Below, one piece after another: positions 1-8,419 of a stretch of DNA of 64,000 bases (position 1 is its first letter; every line of letters begins with the position of its first letter). Source of the stretch: Amycolatopsis acidiphila. GTDB lineage: Bacteria; Actinomycetota; Actinomycetes; Mycobacteriales; Pseudonocardiaceae. Location: the NCBI RefSeq assembly GCF_021391495.1, contig NZ_CP090063.1:7192001-7256000 (forward strand), read 5' to 3'. The position numbers were made by a program, and so were the translations under genes. The notes below the pieces were generated by a model. That model was not told where the DNA came from. It was given only the letters and a program-made list of their open reading frames with translations, and did no database searches.

Positions 1-2591
1 CGGAAGTCCTGGGCCTTGCCGCCGCCCGCCGTCGCGTACTGCGCCGATACAGGGTCACTCAGGAACGAGCCGCGGGCGCCGCCGAGCTTGTTGTAGTAGT
101 CGGTGATCGGGTCGGTGTTCCCTTGCAGGGTCACGGTCTTGGCGGTCTCGAGGTCGTCACCGGTGATCTCGTACACCGCCGTCGCCGGGTAGGCGTCGGA
201 CGGGGTGAAGGTCACCTTCTGCTGCATCTCCTCGCCCGGCGGGATCGGCTGCCCCTCGGCCAGCGGGTCGTCGCTGTGGAACACGCCCGCAGGCGCCTTC
301 GCCTTGGTGATCGTCAGCGGCACCGTGCCGGTGTTGGCCACGGTGAACGAGAGCGTCACCGACTGCCCGACCGGGACCGTGTGGAAGTCCACCACCGTCG
401 GGTCGAGCGTCAGCTGCGGCTTGCCCGTCAGCGCGGTGCCCGTCATCGGCACGGTCACCGAGCCCTGGTCGCTCGACAGCGTGAGCGCGCCGCTTTCGGG
501 CTTCCCGGTGTCCGTGCCCGTCGTCGGCGTGTAGGTGACCGGGACCGTCGTCGACGCACCCGCCGCCAGCACGGTGCCCGCCGTGGGCAGCTGGTCCGCG
601 CTGAACGGTCCGCCCGGCGCGGTCACCGCGGTGATCGTCTCCGCGGTGGTGCCCGTGTTGATGATGTTGACGCCGAGCTCCTTCGCCGCACCCGTGCGCA
701 CCTGCCCGAAGTCGAGCGAGGTGGGTGTCGCGCCGAGGCCCGGCTGCGTGCCCTGCCCGTGCAGGTCCATCGCGGTGGTGCCGACGTTGGTGCTGAAGGT
801 CAGGCTGCCGGTCGACGCGCCCCAGGCGGACGGCGTGTAGCTGATCGGCACGGTCAGTGTCTGCCCCTTGACCAGGCTCACCGGCGTGGTGAGCGAGGTG
901 ACGAAGGGAGCGTCCGCGGTGGCGCCGGTGACCGTGAGATCACGGTTCGCCGTGACGGTGACGGTCGCGTTCTCCGTGGTGCCGACCGCGGTCGAGCCGA
1001 AGTCGTACGGCTTGGTCGCCAGCACGGCGGTGGTCGGCCTGCCGAAGCCGAGGATCTTGCCGTCCCGGGTGCCGACGTAGACCCGGCCGTTGTCGGTGGC
1101 GGGCACCGAGAACTTGACCGCCGTGCCGATCGGGGCGGAGTAGCGCAGCTTCAGCACGCCGTTGACCGGCACCGGGTCGTACGCGCGCAGCTGGGCGTTC
1201 GCCCCGGTCGGGCCCGTGCTGTAGACGACCCACACCAGCGCCGAGCCCGAGGTCGTGCCGGTGGAGGTGACCACCGGCGAACCCGAGGTGTAGCCGAAGT
1301 TGTCGGTGGTCGTGCCGACCGAGGTCAGCGACGGCCCGGCGGCGGAGTACTTCAGCGCACGCAGCGGTCCGGTGTTGCCGACGACGTAGACGTAACCGCC
1401 GTCGCCGCCCCAGAAGCCGGGCCGGCCCCAGACGCCCTGGAACGGGCCGGTCATGCCGACGACGGCGTCCCCGCCGCCCGCCCCCTGCCCGGAGCCGCCG
1501 AGGTGGTCGGCGTCGAGCAGGTAGACCCGGCCGTCCTTGCCGACCTGGACGACCAGGCGCGGGTGCGCGGTGGTGCCGAAGTTCGACGGCAGCGCCATCG
1601 GGCCGCCCGAGCCGAGGTCGGCGTCGTCCTGGTTGAGCTTCGTGTTGTCGTGCGGGCTGAAGAAGCTCTGCGGGGTGAGGGACCCGTCGCTGTTGACGGC
1701 CAGCCGCACGACCGACTCGCCGAGGGTGGCCGGCGGGTCCTCGCCGGGGCCGGGCGCGGGCGCGATGCCGTTGCCGGTAGCGACGATGATGCGACCGGGC
1801 CCGTCGGAGAGCAGCCCGGCGCCGGACTCCCAGATCCCGCCCTCGTCCGAGGCCGAGGCCTCGGTGGCCCAGATCGTGGTCTGGGCACCGGTCGAGGCAT
1901 TGACGCCGACGATGTAGCCGACGTACGGCGTGTAGTCGCAGTGGCTGGCGAACCCGGCGTAGACGACCCCGTCGAGCAGCAGCAGCCCAGGCCGCTGCAT
2001 CGCGGTCATCGGGTTGAACGGCACGCTCGGGTTGTTCGTCGGCGCGCCCTTGATCGTGGTCGGGAAGCCCGCGCGCTCGGCGCCGGTCTTCGCGTCCAGC
2101 GCGTGCAGGTACCAGTGCGGATGCTGGGCGTCGGGCCCGTCGTTGACCTTCGCGGTGAGGTAGACGGTGCCGGTCGACGGGTCGTAGACGGGCGTGGCCG
2201 TGACGCCGATGTTCGGGACGAGGTCACCACAGCTGACGGTGGACGCCGGCCAGGCCGGGCCGAAGTCGACGCTCCACTTCTGGGCGCCGGTCACCGCGTC
2301 GAGGCCGTAGACCTCGTTGTTCTCGGTGGCGGCGACCACGACGCCGTTCGCCACGACGGGCTGGGCGTAGACCTGGCCGTTGACGTTCGCGGAGAACAGC
2401 TGGCCGAAGTCGGCCGCGCTCACCTGCGACGGCACCAGGCCGGCTTCGTCGTCGTCCCAGCCGGTGCGCAGCGTGTTGTGCGCCGAGGTCGAGTCGTCGG
2501 CGAGCGCGGTCGGAGCGACTCCCCAGCCGACGAGAATTGCAATTACGGAAAGTAGCAAAATCCGGGCAGCATAACGAGACCGGATGAACAA
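1..2591 (-). CDS. Exported beta-propeller / Ig-like / LGFP-repeat protein, 3' end outside window
   Basis: The reading frame runs leftward off the window, giving 863 visible codons. I chose the TTG at 2591 because a GGAGG ribosome site lies 6 bases upstream and the first ~30 residues form a Sec signal peptide (positive start, hydrophobic core, TALA before the mature end). Residues ~35-500 are rich in PQQ-propeller-type blades (GLDAVTGAQKW, VYLTAKV). About three choice-of-anchor-D-like Ig modules follow at ~530-825, with repeated DFG and FTVANTG-type strands. From ~829 an LGFP repeat starts (YNKLGGARGSFLSDP) and is cut by the window edge. LGFP repeats are thought to bind the cell envelope, so this is probably a secreted, wall-associated protein. 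Its substrate is unknown. Confidence 0.85.
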   Translation of the reverse strand, partial: MFIRSRYAARILLLSVIAILVGWGVAPTALADDSTSAHNTLRTGWDDDEAGLVPSQVSAADFGQLFSANVNGQVYAQPVVANGVVVAATENNEVYGLDAVTGAQKWSVDFGPAWPASTVSCGDLVPNIGVTATPVYDPSTGTVYLTAKVNDGPDAQHPHWYLHALDAKTGAERAGFPTTIKGAPTNNPSVPFNPMTAMQRPGLLLLDGVVYAGFASHCDYTPYVGYIVGVNASTGAQTTIWATEASASDEGGIWESGAGLLSDGPGRIIVATGNGIAPAPGPGEDPPATLGESVVRLAVNSDGSLTPQSFFSPHDNTKLNQDDADLGSGGPMALPSNFGTTAHPRLVVQVGKDGRVYLLDADHLGGSGQGAGGGDAVVGMTGPFQGVWGRPGFWGGDGGYVYVVGNTGPLRALKYSAAGPSLTSVGTTTDNFGYTSGSPVVTSTGTTSGSALVWVVYSTGPTGANAQLRAYDPVPVNGVLKLRYSAPIGTAVKFSVPATDNGRVYVGTRDGKILGFGRPTTAVLATKPYDFGSTAVGTTENATVTVTANRDLTVTGATADAPFVTSLTTPVSLVKGQTLTVPISYTPSAWGASTGSLTFSTNVGTTAMDLHGQGTQPGLGATPTSLDFGQVRTGAAKELGVNIINTGTTAETITAVTAPGGPFSADQLPTAGTVLAAGASTTVPVTYTPTTGTDTGKPESGALTLSSDQGSVTVPMTGTALTGKPQLTLDPTVVDFHTVPVGQSVTLSFTVANTGTVPLTITKAKAPAGVFHSDDPLAEGQPIPPGEEMQQKVTFTPSDAYPATAVYEITGDDLETAKTVTLQGNTDPITDYYNKLGGARGSFLSDPVSAQYATAGGGKAQDF

Positions 2592-2727
2592 CGCGTGCCT
2601 CCATTGCGCCATTGGGACGCAACAGTCGCGTCACCCCGCGACAGACATTTCGTAATTTCCCCCGATCGTGTTACTTCTCAAGATCACGGACGAGTTACGA
2701 TCACCGGGAAATGGTTAACCTGGAGCC

Positions 2728-3015
2728 ATGACCACTGCGCACGAAAGTGCTGTCGAGTTCTACTGGCGGCCCGGCTGCGGGTTCTGCATGATGCTGCGCG
2801 CCCACCTCGAGCGGGCCGGCCTGCCCCTGCACGAGGTCAACATCTGGGAGGACGACGACGGCAGGGCCCGCGTCCGCACGGCCGCGAACGGCAACGAGAC
2901 GGTGCCGACCGTGTTCGTCGGGCCGGTCGCGATGGTCAACCCCGACATCGACGAGGTGCTCGCCGCTGTCCGCGAGCACGCACCCCAGCTTCTCGCGACC
3001 CGTACCAACCAGTAG
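2728..3015 (+). CDS. Mycoredoxin / glutaredoxin-like protein
   Basis: A 95-residue thioredoxin-fold protein with the redox motif CGFC near residues 17-20 and the cis-proline motif TVPT at about residue 70, both typical of glutaredoxins. Actinobacteria use mycothiol, and Mrx1-type mycoredoxins (CGYC) reduce mycothiol mixed disulfides; the CGFC variant fits a paralogue of that group. It is cytoplasmic, with no signal peptide. The start at 2728 follows TGGAGCC. A TetR gene begins 14 bases after the stop and its operator overlaps this gene's last codons. The exact substrate is not evident. Confidence 0.85.
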   Translation: MTTAHESAVEFYWRPGCGFCMMLRAHLERAGLPLHEVNIWEDDDGRARVRTAANGNETVPTVFVGPVAMVNPDIDEVLAAVREHAPQLLATRTNQ

Positions 3016-3022
3016 GTACAAT
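3002..3022 (+). promoter_or_regulatory. Operator palindrome and -10 box of the TetR gene at 3030
   Basis: GTACC at 3002-3006 and GGTAC at 3015-3019 form an inverted repeat with an 8-base spacer. TACAAT at 3017-3022 is a good -10 hexamer placed 7 bases before the GTG at 3030, which has no ribosome site. This suggests a leaderless transcript whose promoter is covered by the palindrome, so autorepression is likely. It overlaps the end of the mycoredoxin gene. Confidence 0.55.
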
Positions 3023-3029
3023 CGGCACC

Positions 3030-3593
3030 GTGGACACGGTGGAACGGCTGATCACCAGCACGCAGGAGCTGCTCTGGGATCGCGGCTACGTCGGGACCAG
3101 CCCGAAGGCCATCCAGCAGCACGCCCAAGCGGGCCAGGGCAGCATGTACCACCACTTCGCGGGCAAGTCCGAGCTCGCGCTGGCGGCGATCTCGCGCAGC
3201 GCGGCCGAACTGCGGGAAGAGGCCGAGTCCGCGCTGTCCGGCGCGGGCACCGCGGTCGAGCGGATCTCGGCCTACCTGGACAGGGAGCGCGAGATCCTGC
3301 GTGGCTGCCGCGTCGGGCGGCTCGCACAGGATCCGGACGTCGTCGCCAGCGAGGAGCTGCGCCGGCCGGTCGGCGAGACGTTCGACTGGCTGCGGGACCG
3401 GCTCGCTCAGGTGCTCGCCGAGGGCAAGGCGAACGGCGAACTGGCCGAGGACCTCGACCCGGTGGACGTGGCCGCAGCCGTGGCCGCGGTCGTCCAGGGC
3501 GGTTACGTCCTGGCCCGCGCGGCCGGTTCCGAGGAGCCCTTCACCCACGCCGTCGCGGGCGTGCGCGACCTACTGCTCGGTAAACAACTCTGA
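3030..3593 (+). CDS. TetR family transcriptional regulator
   Basis: A 187-residue regulator. Residues ~5-50 form the TetR helix-turn-helix, with GYVGTSPKAI and GSMYHHFAGKSEL in the recognition-helix region. The C-terminal half carries the CRVGRLAQDPDV segment seen in one TetR subfamily. The GTG at 3030 is preferred because the HTH then begins at the usual distance and a -10 box sits just upstream. An upstream extension of the frame would run through the mycoredoxin gene. It likely controls itself and possibly that neighbour; the ligand is unknown. Confidence 0.85.
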   Translation: MDTVERLITSTQELLWDRGYVGTSPKAIQQHAQAGQGSMYHHFAGKSELALAAISRSAAELREEAESALSGAGTAVERISAYLDREREILRGCRVGRLAQDPDVVASEELRRPVGETFDWLRDRLAQVLAEGKANGELAEDLDPVDVAAAVAAVVQGGYVLARAAGSEEPFTHAVAGVRDLLLGKQL

Positions 3594-3788
3594 ACCAGGA
3601 GTGCAGGCCCGCCGTACCGGTCGCGCCGAAAACCGTCGCGGATTGTCGCGAAAACCGGCGCCCAGCGGTGTTCATCGACACGGCCAGTGATTTTCCGAAC
3701 TTTTCCCCACCCCGGCCCTTACCGGACGGCCGGCCTGCGCTAGAAAGACTCCGGCGCAGTCTTTCCCTTCGTTCGAAAGGTAGGTCCG

Positions 3789-4355
3789 GTGAACGACGAA
3801 GTGTCGGTGGCCGAGCTCCTCGAGCGCGAGGGCTGGGGCGACGTGGACCGGAAGCCGAACGGCCGCATGCGGGTGGTCGCCGTGATGCTCGCGGTGGTGC
3901 TGGGCTGCGGGCTCGCCGCGATCCTGGTCCACTTCGGATCGCAGAACTCCGAGGCGGACTCGCCCTCGTTGTTCAACCTGCCGCACGGCCCCACGGGCGG
4001 CCTCGCGGGCGGCGGCGTTCCCGCCGCGCCAACCGGTTCCGAGGTCACCGGCCTCAACACCACGGTCATCGTCACCAACGAGACCGAGATTCTGGGCACC
4101 GGAATCGACGGGATCCCCTGGCACAAGCACAAGCGGGAGACCGAAACGCAGACTGTCACAGTCACCGGCTCCGCGGATCCCGGGCAGGGCGACGACCCGA
4201 GCACGGGCGGCAGGCCGCCGGTGACCACAACCCCCACCGCCACCCCCGGCGGGCCGGCAGGCGGAAACGGCGGCCGGCCGTCGAGTGACCCTGGCAAGCC
4301 GCCGACGAAGACGACGACACCGCCCCCGTGCGTTCTGGGCATCCTTTTCTGCTGA
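3789..4355 (+). CDS. Small single-pass membrane protein with Pro/Thr/Gly-rich tail
   Basis: A 188-residue protein. About 28 cytoplasmic residues (acidic, ELLEREGWG) are followed by one membrane helix at ~29-48, then a low-complexity outer region rich in Gly, Thr and Pro. The last eight residues contain two cysteines (C-VLGILF-C), which could form a disulfide or a lipid or metal site. The GTG start follows GGTAGG. There is no recognisable catalytic domain. It is a stand-alone gene followed by a good terminator. The layout is typical of small envelope proteins of mycolate-type actinobacteria; the function is unknown. Confidence 0.75.
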   Translation: MNDEVSVAELLEREGWGDVDRKPNGRMRVVAVMLAVVLGCGLAAILVHFGSQNSEADSPSLFNLPHGPTGGLAGGGVPAAPTGSEVTGLNTTVIVTNETEILGTGIDGIPWHKHKRETETQTVTVTGSADPGQGDDPSTGGRPPVTTTPTATPGGPAGGNGGRPSSDPGKPPTKTTTPPPCVLGILFC

Positions 4356-4359
4356 TTTC

Positions 4360-4410
4360 GAACAACACGGCGAATTCGGTGTGACCGCTGCGGTCACACC
4401 GTTGTTCTTC
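4360..4410 (+). terminator. Rho-independent-type terminator after the small membrane protein gene
   Basis: An 11-bp perfect stem (4377-4387 with 4391-4401, CGGTGTGACCG) closes on a 3-base loop and is followed by TTGTTCTTCC. An outer 7-bp pairing (GAACAAC 4360-4366 with GTTGTTC 4401-4407) can extend it. Confidence 0.7.
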
Positions 4411-4486
4411 CATTGATCATTCCGTTCCGGCGCATTTCGTCCTAGCTTCGAAGGTGAAGCGAGAAACGAAATGCGAGGAGGCAGGA

Positions 4487-5626
4487 ATGAGTGGCCCCTT
4501 GGCCGGAATCCGGGTCATCGATCTGTCGACCGTGGTGATGGGCCCGTACGCCGCACAGATCCTGGGGGACCTGGGCGCCGACGTCATCAAGATCGAGTCA
4601 CCGGGTGACACCGCGCGGGTCGGGACCTACCAGCGCACCCCGGGCATGACCGCCCTGGCGCTGGCGGTCAACCGCAACAAGCGCAGCGTCGCCCTCAACC
4701 TCAAGGACGAGGAGCAGCGCGCGCAGGCACTGCGGCTGATCGACGGCGCGGACGCGCTGATCACGAACATGCGCCCCGGCGCGCTCGCGCGCCTCGGGCT
4801 GACCTACGAGCACGTCGCCGAGCGCAACCCCAAGCTGGTCTACGCGCACGCCCAGGGCTTCCGCGGCGACTCGCCGCTGGCCGGCAACGCCGCGTACGAC
4901 GAGACGATCCAGGCCTCTTCGGGCCTGGTCGACCTGACCAACCGCGCCGTGGGCAAGCCCGTGTACCTTCCGACCATCATCGGCGACAAGGTCTCCGCCC
5001 TGACCATCGCGTACTCGGTGCTCGCGGCGCTGCTGCACCAGCAGAAGACCGGCGAGGGCCAGTACGTCGAGATCCCGATGACCGACACGATGATCGCGTT
5101 CAACCTGGTCGAGCACCTGGCCGGGCGCACCTTCGAGCCGCCGACGGGAGCAACCGGGTTCGCCCTGTCGATGAGCGAGGGGCACCAGGCGGTGCCGACC
5201 AAGGACGGCCTGGCCTGCGTGATCCCGTACAACCCGCAGAACTTCCGCGACTTCTTCACCGCCGCGGGGCGCCCTGACCTGGCCGACGACCCGCGGGTGA
5301 ACGGCGACGCCATCGACCGGGCCGACACCGGCGCACTCAACGCGCTGATCGCGGAGTGCGCGCCCGAGTTGACCACCGAGGAGTGGGCCGAGGTCTGCGC
5401 CAAGCACAGCATTCCGTTCGCACCGGTGCTCGAACTGGATCACGCGGAAGAGGACCCCTACGTCGCGGCTGGAGGGCTGATCCAGCGGGTAGCACACCCG
5501 AGTGAAGGGCCGATCAAGACGGTCGGCATCCCGGTGCGGTTCTCCGCGACCCCGGCCGCCATCCGGCGGCTGCCGTCGCTGCCCGGCCAGGACACCGAAG
5601 AAGTGCTGAAGGAGCTGGACGCATGA
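4487..5626 (+). CDS. Class III (CaiB/BaiF) CoA-transferase
   Basis: A 379-residue family III CoA-transferase, the type that moves CoA between carboxylates through an aspartyl-CoA thioester. The N-terminus has GIRVIDLSTVVMGPYAAQ and DLGADVIKIE, characteristic of the family. The probable catalytic Asp is in IIGDKV near residue 167. The ATG at 4487 has a strong GAGGAGG site; an in-frame ATG or GTG upstream at ~4454 lacks one. Its stop overlaps the next start (ATGA), beginning a four-gene coupled operon that runs to 8386. The acyl substrate cannot be read from the sequence; the neighbours suggest a 3-oxo- or 3-hydroxyacyl-CoA route. Confidence 0.88.
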   Translation: MSGPLAGIRVIDLSTVVMGPYAAQILGDLGADVIKIESPGDTARVGTYQRTPGMTALALAVNRNKRSVALNLKDEEQRAQALRLIDGADALITNMRPGALARLGLTYEHVAERNPKLVYAHAQGFRGDSPLAGNAAYDETIQASSGLVDLTNRAVGKPVYLPTIIGDKVSALTIAYSVLAALLHQQKTGEGQYVEIPMTDTMIAFNLVEHLAGRTFEPPTGATGFALSMSEGHQAVPTKDGLACVIPYNPQNFRDFFTAAGRPDLADDPRVNGDAIDRADTGALNALIAECAPELTTEEWAEVCAKHSIPFAPVLELDHAEEDPYVAAGGLIQRVAHPSEGPIKTVGIPVRFSATPAAIRRLPSLPGQDTEEVLKELDA

Positions 5627-6366
5627 AGGCCGAAGACGTCCGACGCCGGCTGTCCACGCCGCTGACCGGCCCGGCGTTCCCGCCGATGAGCCCGCGGTTC
5701 ACCGATCGCGAGTACCTCAACATCGTCTACCGGACCGATCCCGAGGCGCTGCGGGCCGTCGTGCCGGAGCCGCTGGAGATCGGCGAGCCGCTGGTGCGCT
5801 TCGAGGTGATGCGGATGGGCGACGTCACCGGCTACGGCCCGTACACCGAGGCCGGGCAGGCGATCCCGGTGAGCTTCGAGGGCGAGCGGGGCGAGTACCT
5901 GCACGCGATGTACCTCGACAACTTCGCCGCGACCGCCTCCGGCCGGGAGGTCAGCGCGTACCCGAAGACCACCGGCTCGCCGCGGCTCTACGTCGACCAC
6001 GGCGCGCTCGTCGGCACCCTGGACTACGGCAGCCTCCGCGTCGCGACCGCGACCATGGGCTACCAGCACCGCGCGCTCGACCTCGACGAGGCCCGCGCGC
6101 AGATCACCGTGCCCACGTTCATGCTCAAGATCGTCCCCGGCTACACCGGCAGGCCACGGGTGTCCGAGCTGGTCCGCACCGAGATCACCGACGTCACCGT
6201 GAAGCAGGCCTGGACCGGGCCGGCGCGGCTGCAGCTGTTCGAGCACGTGCTCGCCCCGCTCGCCGACCTGCCGGTGCGTCAGATCGTGTCGGCCAGCCAC
6301 ATCCTGACCGACCTCACCCTCGCGCCGGTGCGCCCGGTGCACGACTACCTGAAGGAAACGTCATGA
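5623..6366 (+). CDS. Acetoacetate decarboxylase family protein
   Basis: A 247-residue protein of the acetoacetate decarboxylase fold. The Schiff-base lysine is visible in AYPKTTG at residue 115, the same number as in Clostridium Adc. Two features expected near the active site, the PEPLEIGEPLVRFEV stretch and an acidic residue before the lysine (REVSAYPK), are also present. It should decarboxylate a 3-oxo acid, or act as a related aldolase or hydratase-type member. It starts inside the stop of the CoA-transferase (ATGA) and ends inside the next start, so the proteins are probably made in fixed ratio. Free 3-oxo acid released from CoA by the upstream enzyme would be a natural substrate (inference). 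Confidence 0.88.
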   Translation: MKAEDVRRRLSTPLTGPAFPPMSPRFTDREYLNIVYRTDPEALRAVVPEPLEIGEPLVRFEVMRMGDVTGYGPYTEAGQAIPVSFEGERGEYLHAMYLDNFAATASGREVSAYPKTTGSPRLYVDHGALVGTLDYGSLRVATATMGYQHRALDLDEARAQITVPTFMLKIVPGYTGRPRVSELVRTEITDVTVKQAWTGPARLQLFEHVLAPLADLPVRQIVSASHILTDLTLAPVRPVHDYLKETS

Positions 6367-7217
6367 AGATCGCCGTCATCGGGGCCGGCACGATCGGCCT
6401 GTCGTGGACGAAGCTGTTCGCCGACCACGGCCACGACGTGCGCGTGAGCGACCCGCGTGCCGACCTCGCCGATGTGCTGCGCGAGTTCGACCCGGCGCGG
6501 GTGCGTGCGGCGGCCGACCTGGCCGACGCGGTGCGCGACGCGGACGTGGTGCAGGAGAACGGGCCCGAGAACCTGGAGTTCAAGAAGGACCTGTTCGCCA
6601 CCCTCGTCGAGCAGGCACCGCGGCACGCCCTGTTGCTCAGCTCCTCGAGCGCGATCCCCGCCGGCGCGTTCGCGCCGGCGGACGGTGAGCGCGTGCTGAT
6701 CGGGCACCCGTTCAACCCGCCGCACGTGCTCCCGCTGGTCGAGGTCGTGCCCAGTGAGCGCACGTCCGAGGACTCCGTCCGCCGTGCGGTCGAGTTCTAC
6801 CGCTCGCTGGGCCGGACTCCGGTGGTGGAGCACAAGGAGGTGCCCGGCTTCGTCGGCAACCGCCTCCAGGCCGCGTTGCAGCGTGAGGCGGTTTCCCTGG
6901 TACAGCAAGGAGTCGTGAGCCCGGCCGAGCTGGACGCAGTGGTCGTCAACTCGCTCGGCCCGCGGTGGGCGACTGTCGGCCCGTTCCTGGGCGCGCACCT
7001 GGGCGGCGGCCCCGGCGGCTACCGCCACCTCACCAGTCACATCGGGTCGTCGATGAGCAACCTGTCGGTTGGCAAGCCCGACACCAGCCCGGAAGCGACC
7101 GAACGCGTCGTCGAGGCCGTCGAGCAGGCGTACGGCGACAAGTCGTACGAGGAGCTCGCCGAAGCCCGCGACCGCACCCAGCTCGCCATCCTTTCCGTGA
7201 CAGGAGAAGAGAAATGA
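6363..7217 (+). CDS. 3-hydroxyacyl-CoA dehydrogenase family NAD-dependent oxidoreductase
   Basis: A 284-residue protein with an N-terminal Rossmann motif (IGAGTIGLSW) and the family segments SSSSAIPAG, GHPFNPPHVLPLVEVV and GFVGNRLQ. The His in GHPFNPP is the catalytic one in this family. The length matches single-domain hydroxybutyryl-CoA, L-carnitine and lambda-crystallin-type dehydrogenases rather than the large fused FadB. A carnitine dehydrogenase or L-gulonate-type role cannot be excluded. It overlaps the genes on both sides by four bases (ATGA). Confidence 0.85.
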   Translation: MKIAVIGAGTIGLSWTKLFADHGHDVRVSDPRADLADVLREFDPARVRAAADLADAVRDADVVQENGPENLEFKKDLFATLVEQAPRHALLLSSSSAIPAGAFAPADGERVLIGHPFNPPHVLPLVEVVPSERTSEDSVRRAVEFYRSLGRTPVVEHKEVPGFVGNRLQAALQREAVSLVQQGVVSPAELDAVVVNSLGPRWATVGPFLGAHLGGGPGGYRHLTSHIGSSMSNLSVGKPDTSPEATERVVEAVEQAYGDKSYEELAEARDRTQLAILSVTGEEK

Positions 7218-8386
7218 CCACTGCCGACTTCTACGGCTACGAGGACCTGCTCGCCGAGGAAGAGCGCAAGATCCTCTACAGGGCACGGGACTTCCTGCAG
7301 GCCGAGGTGCAGCCGCTCGTCAACGAGTACTGGGCCAAGGGCGAGTTCCCGCGGGAGCTGATCCGGAAGTTCCAGGAGCTGAACCTGGCGGGCGTGGCCT
7401 ACGAGGGCTACGGCGACCCGCTGCCGCGCGGGAGCCACCTGCTGACCGGCATGCTCGCGATGGAGTACAGCCGCACCGATCCGTCCGTGGCCACGTTCTT
7501 CGGTGTCCACAACGGACTCGCGATGTACAGCGTGTACGCCGGCGGCGACCAGGAGCAGCGCGACCGCTGGCTGCCGGCGATGGCCGCCATGGACAAGATC
7601 GGCGCGTTCGCGATGACCGAGCCGCTCGGCGGTTCCGACGTCGCGGGCGGCATGCGCACCACCGCGAAGCGCGAAGGCGACACCTGGGTGCTCAACGGCG
7701 CGAAGCGCTGGATCGGCAATGCCACGTTCGCGGACCTGGTGATCGTGTGGGCGCGCGACGTGGACGACAACAAGGTCAAGGGCTTCGTCGTCGAGAAGGG
7801 CACGCCCGGGTTCTCCCCGGTCAAGATCGAGCACAAGGTCGCGTTCCGGATCGTGGAGAACGCCGAGATCACGCTCACCGGCGTGCGGGTGCCCGAGGCC
7901 AACCGGCTGCAGAACATCAACGGCTTCCGGGACGTCGCCGAGATCCTCCGCGCCACTCGCGGCGGCGTGGCCTGGCAGGCGCTCGGCGTGATGACCGGCG
8001 CCTACGAGCTCGCGCTCGCCTATGCCAAGGAGCGCAAGCAGTTCGGCCGTCCGATCGCGAGGTTCCAGCTCGTGCAGGACCTGCTGGTGAAGAGCCTCGG
8101 TAACATCACCGCGTCATGGGGCATGCTGGTGCAGCTGGCCAGGCTGCAGGACTCGGGCATCTTCCGGGACGAGCAGTCGTCGCTGGCGAAGGCGTTCGTC
8201 ACCTCGCGGATGCGCGAGGTCGTGGCCTGGTGCCGCGAGATCTTCGGCGGCAACGGGATCGTGCTCGACTACGACATCGCCCGCTTCTTCGCGGACGCGG
8301 AGGCCATCTACTCCTTCGAGGGCACCCGAGAGATGAACACGCTGATCGTCGGTAAGTCAATAACCGGCGAAAGTGCCTTCGTTTAG
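7214..8386 (+). CDS. Acyl-CoA dehydrogenase (glutaryl-CoA-dehydrogenase-like)
   Basis: A 390-residue FAD enzyme. The FAD/substrate segment AFAMTEPLGGSDVAGG and the C-terminal EGTREMN with catalytic Glu near residue 370 are present. ERKQFGRPIARFQLVQ and EIFGGNGI are also standard. The ATG at 7214 overlaps the previous stop. It is the last gene of the CoA-transferase operon and would introduce or use a 2,3-double bond in the acyl-CoA intermediate. YSFEGTREMN and GGNGI resemble glutaryl-CoA and short branched-chain dehydrogenases more than long-chain ones. No terminator with a T-run follows. Confidence 0.9.
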   Translation: MTTADFYGYEDLLAEEERKILYRARDFLQAEVQPLVNEYWAKGEFPRELIRKFQELNLAGVAYEGYGDPLPRGSHLLTGMLAMEYSRTDPSVATFFGVHNGLAMYSVYAGGDQEQRDRWLPAMAAMDKIGAFAMTEPLGGSDVAGGMRTTAKREGDTWVLNGAKRWIGNATFADLVIVWARDVDDNKVKGFVVEKGTPGFSPVKIEHKVAFRIVENAEITLTGVRVPEANRLQNINGFRDVAEILRATRGGVAWQALGVMTGAYELALAYAKERKQFGRPIARFQLVQDLLVKSLGNITASWGMLVQLARLQDSGIFRDEQSSLAKAFVTSRMREVVAWCREIFGGNGIVLDYDIARFFADAEAIYSFEGTREMNTLIVGKSITGESAFV

Positions 8387-8419
8387 GAGAAATCACAACT
8401 AGATAACTGATTGCAACGA

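Noticed and set aside
123..2555. An 810-codon open frame on the + strand
   Set aside because: It is antisense to the exported LGFP protein gene; its Arg-rich translation is typical of GC-rich shadow frames and has no domain motif.
3600..3780. A hidden gene or mobile element between the TetR and small membrane protein genes
   Set aside because: Nothing beyond a likely promoter is visible; no terminal repeats or transposase remnants.
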